Below are positions 30,314-40,003 of a stretch of 64,000 nt of DNA, in pieces (the first letter of the stretch is position 1; each line of letters begins with the position of its first letter). This DNA comes from Sulfurospirillum diekertiae (lineage in GTDB: Bacteria; Campylobacterota; Campylobacteria; Campylobacterales; Sulfurospirillaceae), in the NCBI RefSeq assembly GCF_011769985.2, contig NZ_CP039734.2:558001-622000 (forward strand), read 5' to 3'. Both the position numbers and the translations under genes were made by a program. Under the pieces are notes generated by a model. The model did not search any database and was not told the DNA's origin. It was given only the letters and a program-made list of their open reading frames with translations.

Positions 30314-31696
30314 ATGCAAAATTTTATTAATGAAGAGAGATGCGAGCCTAGAAAACGCTCAAGCGGAGATAGAGTCAAAGATTTTAAAGAAATTTATGAA
30401 GTTTTGAGTAAAGAAGACGCCTCTTTGCAAGCGGATCGTTGTATCCAGTGTGGTGATCCTTTTTGTCATAGCAAATGCCCTTTGCATAATTACATTCCTT
30501 TTTGGCTCAAAGCAACCAGTGCCATGAAGCGCGATCTTGCGTTTAATCTCTCCAATGAGAGCAATCCGTATCCTGAGATTACAGGGCGTATTTGTCCACA
30601 AGATCGTTTATGCGAAGGGGATTGTACACTGAACGACGGGCATGGTGCCATTACGATTGGCGCGATTGAGACCTTTATTTCTGAAGAGGGCTTTAAAAAA
30701 GGTCTTAAACCTACTTTCCCAGGTATTACGACCAAGAAAAAAGTCGCTATCATTGGTGCGGGACCTGCGGGTCTTGCATGTGCAACTTATCTTCTAAGAG
30801 CGGGTATTGCCGTCAGTATGTATGAGAGACAAAATAGGGCTGGTGGACTTTTAACGTATGGGATTCCTGGTTTTAAGCTTGATAAAGAAGTCGTAGCACG
30901 TCGTGTGAGATGGCTTCAAGACGCAGGTATGACGTTACATGTAAACACAAATGTCGGTAAAGACATTAGCTTTGATGAGATTGCCCATAGTCATGATGCA
31001 CTCTTTTTAAGCATAGGAGCTGAAAATCCTCGCAAAGCCAATGTTACCAATGAAAATGCAAATGGTGTCTTTATGGCAATTGATTTTTTACGCTCTATTC
31101 AGAAAAAACTTTTCAGCGAGAGTTACGATAAAAAATTTGAAGTCAAAGGTAAAAATGTCGTGGTCATTGGTGGTGGTGATACGGCAATGGATTGTTTACG
31201 AACGTCCATTCGTGAAGGTGCCAAAAGTGTGACTTGCCTTTATAGACGCGATAAATACAATATGCCAGGCTCAAAAAAAGAGTTTAAAAATGCCATTGAA
31301 GAGGGTGCAGAGTTTGTCTATAACGTTACGCCAAAAGAGATTTTAGTCAACTCTGATGGACAAGTGATCGGGATTGATATGAATAAAACCATCCTAGGTG
31401 CGAAAGATGCCAACTGCCGTCAATGTGTTGAAATTGTTAAAGGTGGCGAATTTAGGGTAGATGCGGATGTCATTATATTTGCCCTTGGATTTACTCCAGC
31501 CGTTCCGACTTTCTTAGCTGAAAATGGCATTGAAGTTTCAAAAACAGGCGTCATTGTGGTTAATAGTGAATATCAAACAACGAAATCAGGTGTTTATGCA
31601 GGTGGGGATTGTAAGCGGGGTTCTGACCTGGTTGTTACGGCAGCAAAAGAGGGTAAAGAAGCCGCATTGCACATGATTAAAAAATTGCTTGGATAA
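30314..31696 (+). CDS. gltD: glutamate synthase small subunit
   Basis: NADPH-dependent flavoprotein that feeds electrons to GltB. 460 aa: N-terminal Fe-S region (RCIQCGDPFCHSKCPLHNYI, ICPQDRLCEGDC), an FAD-binding GAGPAGLACA and an NAD(P)H-binding GGGDTAMDCLR. Starts 1 nt after gltB. An intact gltD favours a gltB that is or recently was functional. Confidence 0.96.
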   Translation: MQNFINEERCEPRKRSSGDRVKDFKEIYEVLSKEDASLQADRCIQCGDPFCHSKCPLHNYIPFWLKATSAMKRDLAFNLSNESNPYPEITGRICPQDRLCEGDCTLNDGHGAITIGAIETFISEEGFKKGLKPTFPGITTKKKVAIIGAGPAGLACATYLLRAGIAVSMYERQNRAGGLLTYGIPGFKLDKEVVARRVRWLQDAGMTLHVNTNVGKDISFDEIAHSHDALFLSIGAENPRKANVTNENANGVFMAIDFLRSIQKKLFSESYDKKFEVKGKNVVVIGGGDTAMDCLRTSIREGAKSVTCLYRRDKYNMPGSKKEFKNAIEEGAEFVYNVTPKEILVNSDGQVIGIDMNKTILGAKDANCRQCVEIVKGGEFRVDADVIIFALGFTPAVPTFLAENGIEVSKTGVIVVNSEYQTTKSGVYAGGDCKRGSDLVVTAAKEGKEAALHMIKKLLG

Positions 31697-31699
31697 TAC

Positions 31700-32425
31700 G
31701 TGAGCTTTATTGAATCCGCACTGCAAGCGAACAGAGAGCTCTTTCAGCTTTTACATGTAAAAGGGTTGGAAGAGTCTCATTATCAATCTTTTGCGCTTGG
31801 AGCAGGAGGAGATGTGAGTTCAGGCATTGATCTGGTGGCAGAAAAAATTTTTATTCATTACCTTTTGCCGTTTGGAACGATTGTATCCGAGGAGAGTGGG
31901 GTGATTGAAAATCCTACTTCCTCTATTCGTATTGTACTTGACCCCATAGATGGCAGTGATAATCTGCTTTCAAATATTCCTTATTATGGCACCTCTATTG
32001 CCTATTTTGAAAATGATAAATGCACTAAAGCAGTCATTACTAATCTTGCCAATGGCGATATTTTTATCAAAGATGAAATGGGTTTGCGCCGTGGAAAATT
32101 AGAAAAAAATACCTTGAGTCTGGTTACATGTAATGCTTTTTCAAAGGTGGGAATTTTTGAGCGATCTTACTGTTCACTTAAGGTACATGACACGCTCAAA
32201 ATTGCTAAAATTAAGTACCGTTCTCCTGGTGCTTTTGCCCTCTCTCTAGCTTATGCACACGATGTTTCGTTTGTTTTGTATGAAGGTAAAATGCGCACGT
32301 ATGATATAGAAGCGGGGCTCTTTATGTGTGAGGATCTTTACACGTTTTGTGAAGGCGATATTTTCCTTGTAAGCAAAGATAAGGAAATTTTTGCTAAAAT
32401 AAAAAGTTTATTTATAAGCAATTAG
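31700..32425 (+). CDS. inositol monophosphatase family phosphatase
   Basis: Mg2+-dependent sugar/inositol/nucleotide phosphatase of the IMPase/CysQ fold. 241 aa with VSEESG and DPIDGSDNLLSNIPYYGTSI (metal-binding DPIDGSxN). GTG start 3 nt after gltD. Substrate cannot be told from sequence. It carries two TTACATGTAA copies (31751, 32124), the densest in any gene here. Confidence 0.8.
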   Translation: MSFIESALQANRELFQLLHVKGLEESHYQSFALGAGGDVSSGIDLVAEKIFIHYLLPFGTIVSEESGVIENPTSSIRIVLDPIDGSDNLLSNIPYYGTSIAYFENDKCTKAVITNLANGDIFIKDEMGLRRGKLEKNTLSLVTCNAFSKVGIFERSYCSLKVHDTLKIAKIKYRSPGAFALSLAYAHDVSFVLYEGKMRTYDIEAGLFMCEDLYTFCEGDIFLVSKDKEIFAKIKSLFISN

Positions 32426-32447
32426 CTTTAAAAGAGGATAAAAACTT

Positions 32448-33326
32448 ATGCGATTTGCAGAAATTTTCTCTAAGATCCGAAAAGCACAATCTACCCCAAG
32501 CGAAGCTCCAAGCCATTGGGTTAAGTGTAGTGCGTGCCAATCATTAATGTATTATAAAGAGATTGAACAACGTTTTAATGTATGCCCTAAATGCGGTTTT
32601 CATATGCGTATCTCAGCAAAACAACGTATTGAACAATTATGTGATGAAGGTAGTTTTGTTGAGTTTGATACCAATTTAGTGCCGATTGATCCTCTTAAAT
32701 TCGTGGATAAAAAATCGTATAAAAAACGTATTGAAGAGGCGCAAGAAAAGACAGGTAATAATTCGTCAGTTGCTTGTGGTTCATGTCGTATTGATGGTGT
32801 GAATGCACAAATTGTTGTTTTTGATTTTGCCTTTATGGGTGGAAGTTTAGGCTCTGTTGAAGGGGAAAAAATCGTTCGTGCCATCAACCGCGCTATGGCC
32901 AATAAAGAAGGTTTAGTGATCGTAAGTGCCAGTGGTGGCGCACGTATGCAAGAGAGTACATTTTCATTACTTCAAATGTCTAAAACTTCCGCTGCTCTTG
33001 CCAAACTAGCGGATGCTAAATTACCGTATATTTCCATTCTTACCGATCCAACCATGGGAGGGGTCAGTGCATCGTTTGCCTTTTTGGGCGATATAATCAT
33101 GGCAGAGCCAGGTGCTCTGGTTGGGTTTGCTGGACAAAGAGTGATTAAACAGACCATTGGTGCCGATCTACCAGAAGGATTCCAGAAAGCAGAGTTTTTA
33201 CTTGAACATGGTTTAATTGATATGATTGTTACCCGTACTGATATGAAAAAAGTGGTAGCAGATCTGTTAAAGCTTTTGGGTGAGAGTTGTAAAAATGATG
33301 CATTTGAGCTAAGACTCAAAGCATGA
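32448..33326 (+). CDS. accD: acetyl-CoA carboxylase carboxyltransferase subunit beta
   Basis: Transfers CO2 from carboxybiotin to acetyl-CoA. 292 aa: N-terminal zinc ribbon (CSAC...CPKC, about residues 28-50) and the crotonase-like carboxyltransferase domain with SASGGARMQE, TDPTMGGVSASFA and GFAGQRVI. ATG follows AGAGGA. Overlaps rlmH by 4 nt (ATGA). Confidence 0.97.
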   Translation: MRFAEIFSKIRKAQSTPSEAPSHWVKCSACQSLMYYKEIEQRFNVCPKCGFHMRISAKQRIEQLCDEGSFVEFDTNLVPIDPLKFVDKKSYKKRIEEAQEKTGNNSSVACGSCRIDGVNAQIVVFDFAFMGGSLGSVEGEKIVRAINRAMANKEGLVIVSASGGARMQESTFSLLQMSKTSAALAKLADAKLPYISILTDPTMGGVSASFAFLGDIIMAEPGALVGFAGQRVIKQTIGADLPEGFQKAEFLLEHGLIDMIVTRTDMKKVVADLLKLLGESCKNDAFELRLKA

Positions 33327-33778
33327 ATGTAAAGGTCTTTACGATCGAAAAGAGCAGCGATAAAGCATTAGATGCTATCGCGTGCGAATACACCAAGATG
33401 ATTTCTCGCTTTGCTAAAGTTGAAGAAATTAAGATTTTTAATAAGCAAATCGCGACAGCACAAATGATCGGAGAGAAAGAAGCTAAGATTTCCTACACAA
33501 AAGCGTATGAATCCCATTTAAAAGGGTACAATGTCGCACTTGATGTAGAAGGTGAACAGCTAAGCAGCGAACAATTTAGTTCTCTCTTTGATCAAGATGT
33601 TACGATTAATTTTTTTATCGGCGGTGCTTTTGGGTTTGAAGATGCCTTTTTAGGTAAAACTCAAAAGATTATAAGTTTAAGTAGATTAACATATGCGCAC
33701 AAAATCGCGAAGGTGGTTTTATTTGAACAGATTTATAGGGGATTGTGTATAAAAAACAACCATCCCTATCATAAATAG
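33323..33778 (+). CDS. rlmH: 23S rRNA (pseudouridine1915-N3)-methyltransferase
   Basis: SPOUT methyltransferase acting on 70S ribosomes. 151 aa; C-terminal knot region INFFIGGAFGFED and SLSRLTYAHKIAKVVLFEQIYRG, both family hallmarks. Start overlaps the accD stop. Confidence 0.92.
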   Translation: MNVKVFTIEKSSDKALDAIACEYTKMISRFAKVEEIKIFNKQIATAQMIGEKEAKISYTKAYESHLKGYNVALDVEGEQLSSEQFSSLFDQDVTINFFIGGAFGFEDAFLGKTQKIISLSRLTYAHKIAKVVLFEQIYRGLCIKNNHPYHK

Positions 33779-33783
33779 TTGAT

Positions 33784-33789
33784 TATAAT
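33784..33789 (+). promoter_or_regulatory. -10 box before the DksA-like gene
   Basis: TATAAT 43 nt before the start codon, in the 53-nt gap after rlmH. Confidence 0.5.
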
Positions 33790-33831
33790 GTAGGTTTATT
33801 TCAGGTCAATTTTTTGTAAAGGAAACAAAGG

Positions 33832-34191
33832 ATGAGAGAGCACGAGCTAAAGCATTTCGAAGACCTTCTGAAAGAGAGAAGAGTCCAAATTAAAAAGAAT
33901 ATTGAAGACTCCATGCGGGAAATCAATGATCTTAAAGATACCGATGTCGGTGATGAAGCAGATCATGCTTCGGTCAGTACAGACCGTATGATCGAGCAGG
34001 CTATCAGTACACAACAAATGAAAGAGCTTAGCGAGATAGAATTTGCACTTAATAAAATCAGAAATGGCAGTTACGGCATTTGTGAAATGTGCGAAGAGGA
34101 AATTGGTTTTCAAAGACTCAAAGTTAAGCCACATGCACGTTATTGCATCGTATGCCGTGAGATTATTGAAAAATCAGCAAAAAATAAGTAG
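33832..34191 (+). CDS. dksA: DksA/TraR-family zinc-finger protein
   Basis: RNA-polymerase secondary-channel regulator of the stringent response. 119 aa: N-terminal coiled coil with DVGDEADHAS (the DxxDxA tip) and a C-terminal four-Cys zinc finger, CEMC...CIVC (about residues 86-110). ATG follows AAAGGA. Confidence 0.92.
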   Translation: MREHELKHFEDLLKERRVQIKKNIEDSMREINDLKDTDVGDEADHASVSTDRMIEQAISTQQMKELSEIEFALNKIRNGSYGICEMCEEEIGFQRLKVKPHARYCIVCREIIEKSAKNK

Positions 34192-34201
34192 GTAGGAAGA
34201 C

Positions 34202-35212
34202 ATGGGAATCAAACGCTATTTTCTTGTATCACTAATTTATATGTTAGCTATTGGACTTTATGTCTATAGTTTTAATGGTGGCAGCACTACACTTGAGCTG
34301 TTTAGTTTCTCAATGACTCTACCTGTAGCGTTTTGGATTGTTCTTCCCATTTTATTTTTGGTTATTGGTTCTATCGGGCATTTGGTATTTTATAATTTTA
34401 AAGATTTTTTGTACAAAAGAGCATTGAAAAAAGATAATGAACTCTTTCAAGAAGCGACTAAAAATCGTATTTTGGGAGAAGAAGTTACGACTTCTTATAA
34501 AACAGAAGGTTTTAAATTTGCAGGTAAAGTTCTTCAATGTATGCGCTTTGATCCAGCTCTCCCTACAACGTTTCTTGAAGAAGATGTTGCTAAGGTATGT
34601 GCCCTAGCCGTCAGTGTCGCCAATGGTAATTATGAAGATCTTAAAAAATACAGATTGGCTAAAGCAAACCCTCTTGTCATTCAAAACAGTATTAATCGCC
34701 TTAAAGTTGAACCGCGTTTTGCGCTTGAAGTATTGAAAAATTGTAAAGAGCTTGATAATGAACTCTGCCGTCAAGCATATGATGCGTTGATTGGTTTTGC
34801 AAGCTTTAATGAAATTAAACGATATGATTTTCCACCAGAAAAACGTACTTTCCGTCGCATGATGGAGCGTTATTTGGATGCTGATGACAGTTTTGATATG
34901 GATATAAAATCCATTGAAGATATGTTAGAGCATTTCAATGCAGATCGTGCAGATTACCTTGAACTAGCCCATGAAATCAAAATTAAACTCACCCCAGATG
35001 CACTCATCGCACTCTTTGAAAAACTTTACAATTCTAAAGGTGCGGTTGCAGCGGATGCATACTTGTATGTACTTTATGATCTTCAGATGATTGATAAAAT
35101 TCGTGATCTTTTACTCAACTCTGATCCTGAAGATTTTGTGAAATTTAAAACCATTCTATTTTTACGAGATCATGGCAGAAATATTGATATCGAAAAATTC
35201 TTGCGTTTATGA
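34202..35212 (+). CDS. membrane protein of unknown function with helical-repeat domain
   Basis: I do not recognise a named family. 336 aa: two membrane helices (about 5-22 and 38-62) then a soluble domain of about 270 residues built of helices, with Leu/Ala-rich repeats that resemble HEAT- or TPR-like arrays. It sits between dksA and dus, 10 nt and -4 nt away, so it is part of that operon. Confidence 0.75.
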   Translation: MGIKRYFLVSLIYMLAIGLYVYSFNGGSTTLELFSFSMTLPVAFWIVLPILFLVIGSIGHLVFYNFKDFLYKRALKKDNELFQEATKNRILGEEVTTSYKTEGFKFAGKVLQCMRFDPALPTTFLEEDVAKVCALAVSVANGNYEDLKKYRLAKANPLVIQNSINRLKVEPRFALEVLKNCKELDNELCRQAYDALIGFASFNEIKRYDFPPEKRTFRRMMERYLDADDSFDMDIKSIEDMLEHFNADRADYLELAHEIKIKLTPDALIALFEKLYNSKGAVAADAYLYVLYDLQMIDKIRDLLLNSDPEDFVKFKTILFLRDHGRNIDIEKFLRL

Positions 35213-36147
35213 TTCATGAGATAGACTTTAGTAAGGGCATTTTAGCCCTTGCACCTCTTGCTGGTTTTACCGACCTTCCATTTCGTTCTGTTGTTAAAAA
35301 ATTTGGGGCAGATGTCACTTTTTCTGAAATGATCAGTGCCAATGCGCTGCGTTATGGTTCCGAAAAAACCTTTAAAATGCTCACCAAATCGCCTTTAGAA
35401 ACACCCTACATTGTACAAATTGCAGGATCTGATTTAGTGTCGATTAAAGAGGCTGTGCTAGCCCTGAATGATATTGAGGGTATTGATGGGATTGATCTAA
35501 ACTGTGGATGTCCTGTGCCTAAGATTATCTCCCAAGAAGCAGGTTCATCACTGCTACTGAACCTTCCGCATATGCAAAAAATCATTGAGACGATTAAGAC
35601 TTATTCTAACAAACGCTACACCAGTGCTAAAGTACGACTAGGCTTTACGACCAAAATTCCTGAAGAGATTGCAAAGGCATGTGAGAGTGCTGGAGTTGAT
35701 TTTATGAGTATGCACGGACGTACACGTGCAGGAGCGTATAAAGCGGAAGTTGACTATCAAGCCATAGCGCGAGCACGTGCGTCTGTTAAAATCCCTCTGA
35801 TCGCCAATGGCGACATCGTTAGCTATGAAAAAGCGTTACATGTAAAAGAGGTCACAGGATGCAACAGCTTGATGATTGGGCGAGGTGCTGTTGGAAATCC
35901 ATGGATTTTTTACCAAATCAAAAATGAACTGTCTCATGTGGAAAAAACAAAAATTTTAGAAATAGTGCTAGAGCATTATGATGCCATGATAGATTTTTAC
36001 GGTGAAAAAGGACTTGCTATTTTTCGTAAGCATTTACATACGTACTCAAAAGGGTTTCGTGAAGCGTCTGAATTTAGAGATAAAATTAACCGCATTGAAG
36101 ATGAAGTGCTTATGCGAGAAGCGATTGCAACTTTTTTTGCTCAATAG
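35209..36147 (+). CDS. dusB: tRNA-dihydrouridine synthase
   Basis: FMN enzyme that reduces uridines in the tRNA D-loop. 312 aa: APLAGFTDLPFRSVVKKFGA, the catalytic-Cys motif DLNCGCPVPKI, KVRLGF and SMHGRTRAG with GNGDI-type IANGDIVS. Starts inside the previous stop (ATGA). DusB assignment rests on general similarity; Dus would be the safe name. One LHVK palindrome (35836). Confidence 0.9.
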   Translation: MIHEIDFSKGILALAPLAGFTDLPFRSVVKKFGADVTFSEMISANALRYGSEKTFKMLTKSPLETPYIVQIAGSDLVSIKEAVLALNDIEGIDGIDLNCGCPVPKIISQEAGSSLLLNLPHMQKIIETIKTYSNKRYTSAKVRLGFTTKIPEEIAKACESAGVDFMSMHGRTRAGAYKAEVDYQAIARARASVKIPLIANGDIVSYEKALHVKEVTGCNSLMIGRGAVGNPWIFYQIKNELSHVEKTKILEIVLEHYDAMIDFYGEKGLAIFRKHLHTYSKGFREASEFRDKINRIEDEVLMREAIATFFAQ

Positions 36148-36503
36148 CCATCATCAAAGCCTTGCGCTTTGTGTTTATCCTTTTTATAACTCCCTCGATA
36201 TTTCTCTTTCTCCAGTAAATTAGCCTCTTTTAAGAGACGTTTGTGCGTCTCTTCAATGTCTATCTCTTCGAGGTTAACAATGCTATTAGAAACCAAGGTA
36301 ACGTAATTTTGCAATAAATTGGTATAGGTAGAATCAAGTCTTACAGGTTCAACCTTTTGCAATGTTTTAAGCCCTTTCTCTGCACGCTTGACAAACAAAA
36401 GAAAATCAAAATTTTCATTTTTAAGCGCATTGACACAGCTGCCCATAAAGCGTTCCAATGCTCTAATGTATTTAACCCGTGCGTCTTTATCGTTAATGTT
36501 CAT
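36141..36503 (-). CDS. hypothetical protein (120 aa)
   Basis: Not recognised. A charged, helical protein with no signal peptide or membrane segment; the C-terminal 30 residues are strongly basic (KEKYRGSYKKDKHK). Its 3' end overlaps the dus end by 7 nt (convergent). It starts 4 nt inside the AEC remnant, so the two were an operon. Confidence 0.6.
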   Translation of the reverse strand: MNINDKDARVKYIRALERFMGSCVNALKNENFDFLLFVKRAEKGLKTLQKVEPVRLDSTYTNLLQNYVTLVSNSIVNLEEIDIEETHKRLLKEANLLEKEKYRGSYKKDKHKAQGFDDGY

Positions 36504-37428
36504 GGTAAATTGATGATATTAAGATAGTGTAAAAGGTTGCTGATAAGAATAAAAAAGGGTATGAAAATCAGCGATGTAAAAAAAACAAGTACGGTGACAT
36601 CCAAAGGTCTGCACTCATACAATGCCGCTAAATTGACGTTGGTAACAGCCAGAGGCACAACCAGTTCAATAAAAATAAGTGTGGCAACCATGGGTTCTAA
36701 ATTAAGCAAGCCAAACAAGATAACGCCTGCAATCAGAGGGGTAATAATGAACTTAATAAGGCTTACATGTAAAAGAAGTTTGGTGTTAATATCGCGCAAT
36801 TTAATATTGTAAAGGTACATACCAAAAATGACCAGTTGAATAACCATCGTGCAGTATGCGCCCATTTCCAAAGGCTTTTGCATCGCAGGATGAAGATGAA
36901 TGTCGAAAATATTCATAAAAAGTGCAATGCTAGCAAACCAGATGACCGGTAATTTCAATGTTAAAAAGTGATTGTTTGATGCTAAAGTTACCTCTGGAGT
37001 AGAAAAAGACACCGAGGGTATAAACGATAAAAACATTGGTGATGTTGATCATACTCATGTATAAAATAGAGTCATCGCCAAAAAGTGCGATACCTAAAGG
37101 AATACCAAGATTGCCCGTATTGCCAATGATAACACAGATCGTGATGATGGATTTTTCTTTAATGTCCTCTTTAAAGAAAATCAATGCAATCACGGAACTG
37201 ATGAGGACACACATTAAAGAGATAGGCTAAATACCAAAAAGGCGCTTGAAGCAGTGAAAAATCAATGGGTCGGCTTGAGAGTCCCCAGAAAGAGAGCATT
37301 GGCTGTAAAAAGTAGATGGAAAGAAGGATCATTCCTTTTTCATTCATCTCCTCTTTAAGCATTCGTTTTGCCATAAAGCCTAGCAAAATGAAGGCGTAAA
37401 TAGACAAAATGGAAATAGCTATGGTCAT
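36500..37428 (-). pseudogene. AEC (auxin efflux carrier) family transporter, two frameshifts
   Basis: Three overlapping pieces in different frames together match the intact AEC protein at 43980-44903 almost end to end. Piece 1 (37428-37171) ends after LLQAPFWYLAYLF; comparison with LLQVPFYYVLIS in the paralog shows about 22 extra nt near 37217-37238. Piece 2 (37214-36930) carries the IGNTGNLGIPLGIALFG motif and leaves frame near 36950, where a 2-nt loss (or 1-nt gain) replaces VKLPVIW. Piece 3 (37036-36500) completes the C-terminal membrane helices. Family members are 10-TM exporters. Confidence 0.85.
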
Positions 37429-37434
37429 AAGCTC

Positions 37435-38301
37435 TTAACGTGTCTCATCATAAGGAGTGTAATCCGCTGAAGCCTTATTTTTATACGTGCTGAGTTTATT
37501 GTCTTGAATTTTGAGGTAGTCATCTAAGCGCCTACGGTTCTCTTCAAAAACTTTTTCAAAATCGTTATCATCCTTAACTTCACCATTTTGAAATTTTTCC
37601 AATAGAACATTGGAATTTCCTGTCATGACAAGGTAGCGTATGGTTCCGTATTCAAACAGCACCACGCTATTTTGGTTGTCAATCTGTTTTTTATGAAGCA
37701 CATTGACCTCTTGTTGTGTCCCTGTTTTTGGGTTAAATAACCACGATTTGCCATTGCCACCTTTGGCCGACATAGGCTTAAGTGTTTGGATGCCAAGGCG
37801 TCTTTTAATCCAAAACATCAGTACAACTAAGGCGAGTAAAACAATGATAACGAGAATGTAGCGGGTATCAATAAAATCCGTTGAAGACGTCGATGATGTA
37901 GGGAGCGGTGAAGTGACAGCATCTGAGCTTTGTGTAGGACCTTGCATAATGCTACTTCGTATGCGAAGTCCAAAGCCATCAACCGTTTTAGAGGCAACAA
38001 CACTGACTTTTTTATCGCTTTTGAGCACCACTTTGAGGGTATTGTTTTTTTCTGGAATAATAGTAAGTTCTTGAATAATATTGGAGTTAATGCTCTTTTC
38101 GATCATCTTATCGTAGCCAAGATCATTGATGGTGAGCGTCATAGTCGTGGCATCACTTTTTTGAGAGATACTACCTTCATGCGGAGCATCAAACGAGAGC
38201 ATAATATCGACACGGTCACTTCGCTCATAAACGTTATACGTTAACAAATTGGAAGCACTTACCCATGACCATAATGCTAAAAGTGCAAAGAAAATTCTCA
38301 T
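37435..38301 (-). CDS. fliO: FliO-like flagellar export assembly protein
   Basis: 288 aa: signal peptide (about 1-16), a periplasmic AMIN-like beta domain (about 20-115), a Ser/Thr linker, one membrane helix (about 147-167) and a cytoplasmic part with VVLFEYGTIRYLVMTGNSNVLLE that resembles FliO. In C. jejuni the gene after fliN encodes a transmembrane FliO-type protein. It starts 4 nt inside fliN. Role: stabilising FliP in the export gate. Name by context and weak similarity. Confidence 0.65.
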   Translation of the reverse strand: MRIFFALLALWSWVSASNLLTYNVYERSDRVDIMLSFDAPHEGSISQKSDATTMTLTINDLGYDKMIEKSINSNIIQELTIIPEKNNTLKVVLKSDKKVSVVASKTVDGFGLRIRSSIMQGPTQSSDAVTSPLPTSSTSSTDFIDTRYILVIIVLLALVVLMFWIKRRLGIQTLKPMSAKGGNGKSWLFNPKTGTQQEVNVLHKKQIDNQNSVVLFEYGTIRYLVMTGNSNVLLEKFQNGEVKDDNDFEKVFEENRRRLDDYLKIQDNKLSTYKNKASADYTPYDETR

Positions 38302-38609
38302 AGATTCTCTTTTTTGAAGTATTGGATGACGGTTTTGGAGTCTAAAATTTCATTGATACGAATGGCGAGGTTTTTCTCGTACACCATAACCTCTCCTTTA
38401 CCAAAGATTTTGTTGTTAATGTAGAGTTCAACACTTTCACCGGCAGGTTTTTCAAGGTCAATGACAGAACCTTTTTCAAGTTTTAAAAGCTTTTGAATCG
38501 TAATATTGGTCGTGCCAAGTTCCGCCACAAAATCAACACTAATGTCTAAAAGATTTTCAAAACCGGAGAGAAGTTTGCGTGCGACATACTCTTGATCGAC
38601 TGCGTCCAA
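38298..38609 (-). CDS. fliN: flagellar motor switch protein FliN
   Basis: C-ring component controlling rotation and export. 103 aa; the SpoA/SpoIID-type core is clear: VAELGTTNITIQKLLKLEKG, SVIDLEKPAGESVELYINN, FGKGEVMVYEKNLAIRI. A sigma-54-type promoter lies 34 nt upstream, matching the class-II flagellar regulation of Campylobacterota. Confidence 0.92.
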   Translation of the reverse strand: MDAVDQEYVARKLLSGFENLLDISVDFVAELGTTNITIQKLLKLEKGSVIDLEKPAGESVELYINNKIFGKGEVMVYEKNLAIRINEILDSKTVIQYFKKENL

Positions 38610-38640
38610 TGCTATTCCTTTACAGATGGTTAAGCTAACA

Positions 38641-38658
38641 AAGCAAAAACTCTTCCAA
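38641..38658 (-). promoter_or_regulatory. sigma-54 promoter of fliN-fliO
   Basis: On the minus strand TTTGGAAGAGTTTTTGCTTT: GG at 38656-38655, ten bases, then GC at 38644-38643. This is the Campylobacter flagellar form GGAA-N6-TTGC. Start site would be about 22 nt before the ATG. Confidence 0.75.
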
Positions 38659-38740
38659 ACCTTGGTGTATACGTCTTATTATAGTTTATTTTGTTTAAAT
38701 TGTTTATTAAGGTATGAGATGCTTAGCGCATTGTTTCTAT

Positions 38741-38756
38741 TGGCATAACTTTTGCA
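38741..38756 (+). promoter_or_regulatory. sigma-54 promoter of the MoxR/VWA operon
   Basis: TTGGCATAACTTTTGCATAA: GG at 38742-38743, exactly ten bases, GC at 38754-38755. The form TGGCAT...TTGCA matches the general (nif/glnA-like) consensus TGGCAC-N5-TTGCA, better than the flagellar form. It lies 42 nt before the first gene, with one TTACATGTAA copy between (38770). Confidence 0.8.
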
Positions 38757-38797
38757 TAACATCTTACGTTTACATGTAAAGATTTTAAAGGGTGATA

Positions 38798-38986
38798 ATG
38801 GGAAAATTTGAAGCAAAAATAAAAGAAGAGGTGATGCAAAATCTCTTCAACGACACCACCAAAATGTATGAAATGATCGAAACCCGTTTTATTCTGGATG
38901 ATGCCTCTCGTAGCGCACTCATTGCACTGTGCAACCAGTTTAACAATGACCTCTCTTTGTTGCTCAAAGAGAGTAAACTTGCGTAA
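38798..38986 (+). CDS. small helical protein, first gene of the MoxR/VWA operon
   Basis: 62 aa, starting MGKFEAKIKEEVMQNLF. Not recognised; amphipathic, mostly helical, one Cys. ATG follows AAAGGG. It is the first gene after the sigma-54 promoter and ends 9 nt before the MoxR gene, so it is likely co-expressed and perhaps an adaptor. Confidence 0.65.
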   Translation: MGKFEAKIKEEVMQNLFNDTTKMYEMIETRFILDDASRSALIALCNQFNNDLSLLLKESKLA

Positions 38987-38995
38987 GGTTGTGTG

Positions 38996-40003
38996 ATGAT
39001 CACACCTGCCATTGGAACAACTGAACTTTACAAACAACTCAGTGTTTTACTCAAAACCGATACGCCTGTTTTTTTGCACGGGAGCCCTGGCATTGGGAAA
39101 TCCTACATCGTCAATGACATCGCCAAACAAGAGGGGCTTGAAATCATGGATGTGCGCCTCAGCCAACTCGACGCGGTGGATTTACGGGGAATCCCCACCA
39201 TCAAAGAGCATCAAACCGTTTGGATGCCGCCTGTTTTTTTGCCCACTGATGCCAAGAGTGAGGGCATTTTGTTTTTAGATGAGCTCAACTCTGCACCGCT
39301 TTCGGTGCAAGCGGCGATTTATCAGCTGGTACTGGATCGTAAAATTGGCGAATATAGCCTTCCCAAAGGGTGGCGCATCGTTTGTGCGGGCAATAAAATC
39401 AATGACAAAGGCATTGTCTTTAAACTCCCTTCACCTTTAAGTAACCGCATGGTGCATCTGGTGCTAGAGGCAAAATTTGATGACTTTAAACTTTGGGCGA
39501 TGAAACATGATGTGCATCATTTTATCATCGGTTTTTTAGCCTTTCGCCCCGATCTTTTAAGTTCTGAAATTCCCTCTTATACCGAGACAAATCCTGCTTT
39601 TTGCTCTCCACGAGCGTGGAATATGCTCTCCCATATCCTTAAAAATACCACTGACATTCACAGTATTCATCCCATTATTTACGGCACCATCGGCTATGCC
39701 GCGGGGGTTGAGTTTATTGCGTTTGTCAATGTCTATAAAACACTGCCCGATGTTGACGCTATCTTAGCGGGCGAGACACTAGGAATCCCCAATGAGCCCA
39801 GTGCGTTGTATGCGCTCTGCGCCGCACTGATTGAACGCTACACGGTGCTTTCTCAAGCGGAACATCTTTTGGCGTACTCTAAACATCTGCCGACTGAGTT
39901 TGCGGTGATGCTCATCAAAGACTTGATTATCAAAGATGAAGAGATCGCCACGCTAGAGAGTTTTGATGCATGGATGGAGCGTTATGGCGACTACATCATC
40001 TGA
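38996..40003 (+). CDS. MoxR-type AAA+ ATPase
   Basis: 335 aa: Walker A GSPGIGKSYIVND (about residues 29-41), Walker B GILFLDELNSAP and a sensor region AGNKINDKG, then the C-terminal lid. MoxR proteins, paired with VWA-domain partners, act as chaperones that activate metalloenzymes (NirQ/NorD, CbbQ/CbbO, RavA/ViaA are known pairs). Here the partner is the next gene. AAGG lies 7 nt before the chosen ATG. Confidence 0.9.
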   Translation: MITPAIGTTELYKQLSVLLKTDTPVFLHGSPGIGKSYIVNDIAKQEGLEIMDVRLSQLDAVDLRGIPTIKEHQTVWMPPVFLPTDAKSEGILFLDELNSAPLSVQAAIYQLVLDRKIGEYSLPKGWRIVCAGNKINDKGIVFKLPSPLSNRMVHLVLEAKFDDFKLWAMKHDVHHFIIGFLAFRPDLLSSEIPSYTETNPAFCSPRAWNMLSHILKNTTDIHSIHPIIYGTIGYAAGVEFIAFVNVYKTLPDVDAILAGETLGIPNEPSALYALCAALIERYTVLSQAEHLLAYSKHLPTEFAVMLIKDLIIKDEEIATLESFDAWMERYGDYII